A stretch of 6,185 bases of DNA from the NCBI GenBank assembly GCA_039927975.1, contig JBDSTZ010000455.1, forward strand, positions 1 through 6,185. Direction: 5' to 3'. Positions 5,994-6,185 of the stretch are shown piece by piece. A model generated the notes under the pieces. The model saw only the letters and a list, made by a program, of their open reading frames with translations, was not told where the DNA came from and made no database searches. This stretch comes from JBDSTZ01 sp039927975. Its GTDB lineage: Bacteria > Pseudomonadota > Gammaproteobacteria > Burkholderiales > Burkholderiaceae_D. Every line of letters begins with the position of its first letter. Within the stretch, counting starts at the first letter, position 1. Made by a program: the position numbers and the translations under genes.

Positions 5994-6185
5994 GTGACAA
6001 TCAAGCGTGCCGGGACGCTGCTGGTGGCGCTTGCCCTGCTGGGCGCCGGCGCGGTGGCCTATCCCGCCTACCGCGCCAAGGCGGAACACGGCACGGCAGC
6101 GCTGCTCGACCTGGGCAGCGAGGCCGCCTGCGGCGCCTACAGCGGCCTGCCGCGCGGCTTCGGCAGCGACCGGCACGCCGGCATG
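5994..6185 (+). CDS. Putative formylglycine-generating enzyme (SUMF1/FGE family), N-terminus only
   Basis: Only the first 64 codons are in the window; the reading frame is open to the last base. The start is GTG 5994 with AGGTGG five bases upstream. Residues 1-4 (MTIK) and Arg5 are basic, residues 6-25 are a hydrophobic Ala/Leu/Gly/Val segment, and YPAYRAKAEHG follows, so the protein is a signal-anchored or secreted one. The last residues, CGAYSGLPRGFGSDRHAGM, are the linker typically seen just before the FGE-sulfatase domain, which then opens with a V-W-I-P-G-G-x-F-x-M-G-S type motif. FGEs oxidise the sulfatase signature cysteine to formylglycine using oxygen and copper. The position directly after a sulfatase gene strongly supports this reading. 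The catalytic cysteines lie outside the window, so another SUMF1-domain protein remains possible. Confidence 0.72.
   Translation, partial: MTIKRAGTLLVALALLGAGAVAYPAYRAKAEHGTAALLDLGSEAACGAYSGLPRGFGSDRHAGM

Noticed and set aside
4004..6004. A 666-codon open frame on the - strand covering the whole sulfatase gene
   Set aside because: It lies antisense to a clear sulfatase with intact motifs. Its product is a Val/Arg/Gly/Ala-rich string without recognisable domains, as expected from GC-rich codons read backwards.

Overview
The window is GC-rich (about 65% by eye), densely coding DNA, with all recognisable genes on the + strand. Gene content, codon use and protein style suggest a betaproteobacterium of the Oxalobacteraceae type (Massilia/Duganella/Janthinobacterium-like). 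This taxonomic guess rests on family resemblance only.

Region 1 (1-1810) is a TonB energy-transduction operon. It holds the 3' part of tonB (the 5' end lies outside the window), then exbB and exbD, which overlap by one base. A perfect 13-bp hairpin just after exbD closes it. ExbB and ExbD form the inner-membrane proton channel, and TonB carries that energy to TonB-dependent outer-membrane receptors.

Region 2 (1811-3840) is a two-gene unit. A nu-class (YghU/YfcG-like) glutathione S-transferase is followed, essentially without a gap, by an exported protein of the DUF1593/Sde182 nucleoside-hydrolase-like family. The pairing has no obvious biochemical logic.

Region 3 (3841-6185) starts with a 187-bp intergenic stretch carrying a perfect inverted repeat and a possible promoter. 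Next comes an exported arylsulfatase resembling Pseudomonas AtsA. A GTG-started gene begins 22 bp after it. Only its first 64 codons are in the window, but they look like the membrane-anchored N-terminus of a formylglycine-generating enzyme (FGE/SUMF1 family), the maturase that converts the sulfatase active-site cysteine to formylglycine. Both proteins carry export signals, so maturation may occur in the periplasm.

The most interesting observation is the sulfatase signature at its catalytic Cys94. It reads C-A-I-T-R, not the canonical C-x-(P/A)-x-R, although every other catalytic and metal-binding residue I can align to AtsA is kept. With a putative dedicated FGE next door, this could be a sulfatase/maturase pair with altered recognition. 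I saw no mobile element, CRISPR array, tRNA or rRNA.
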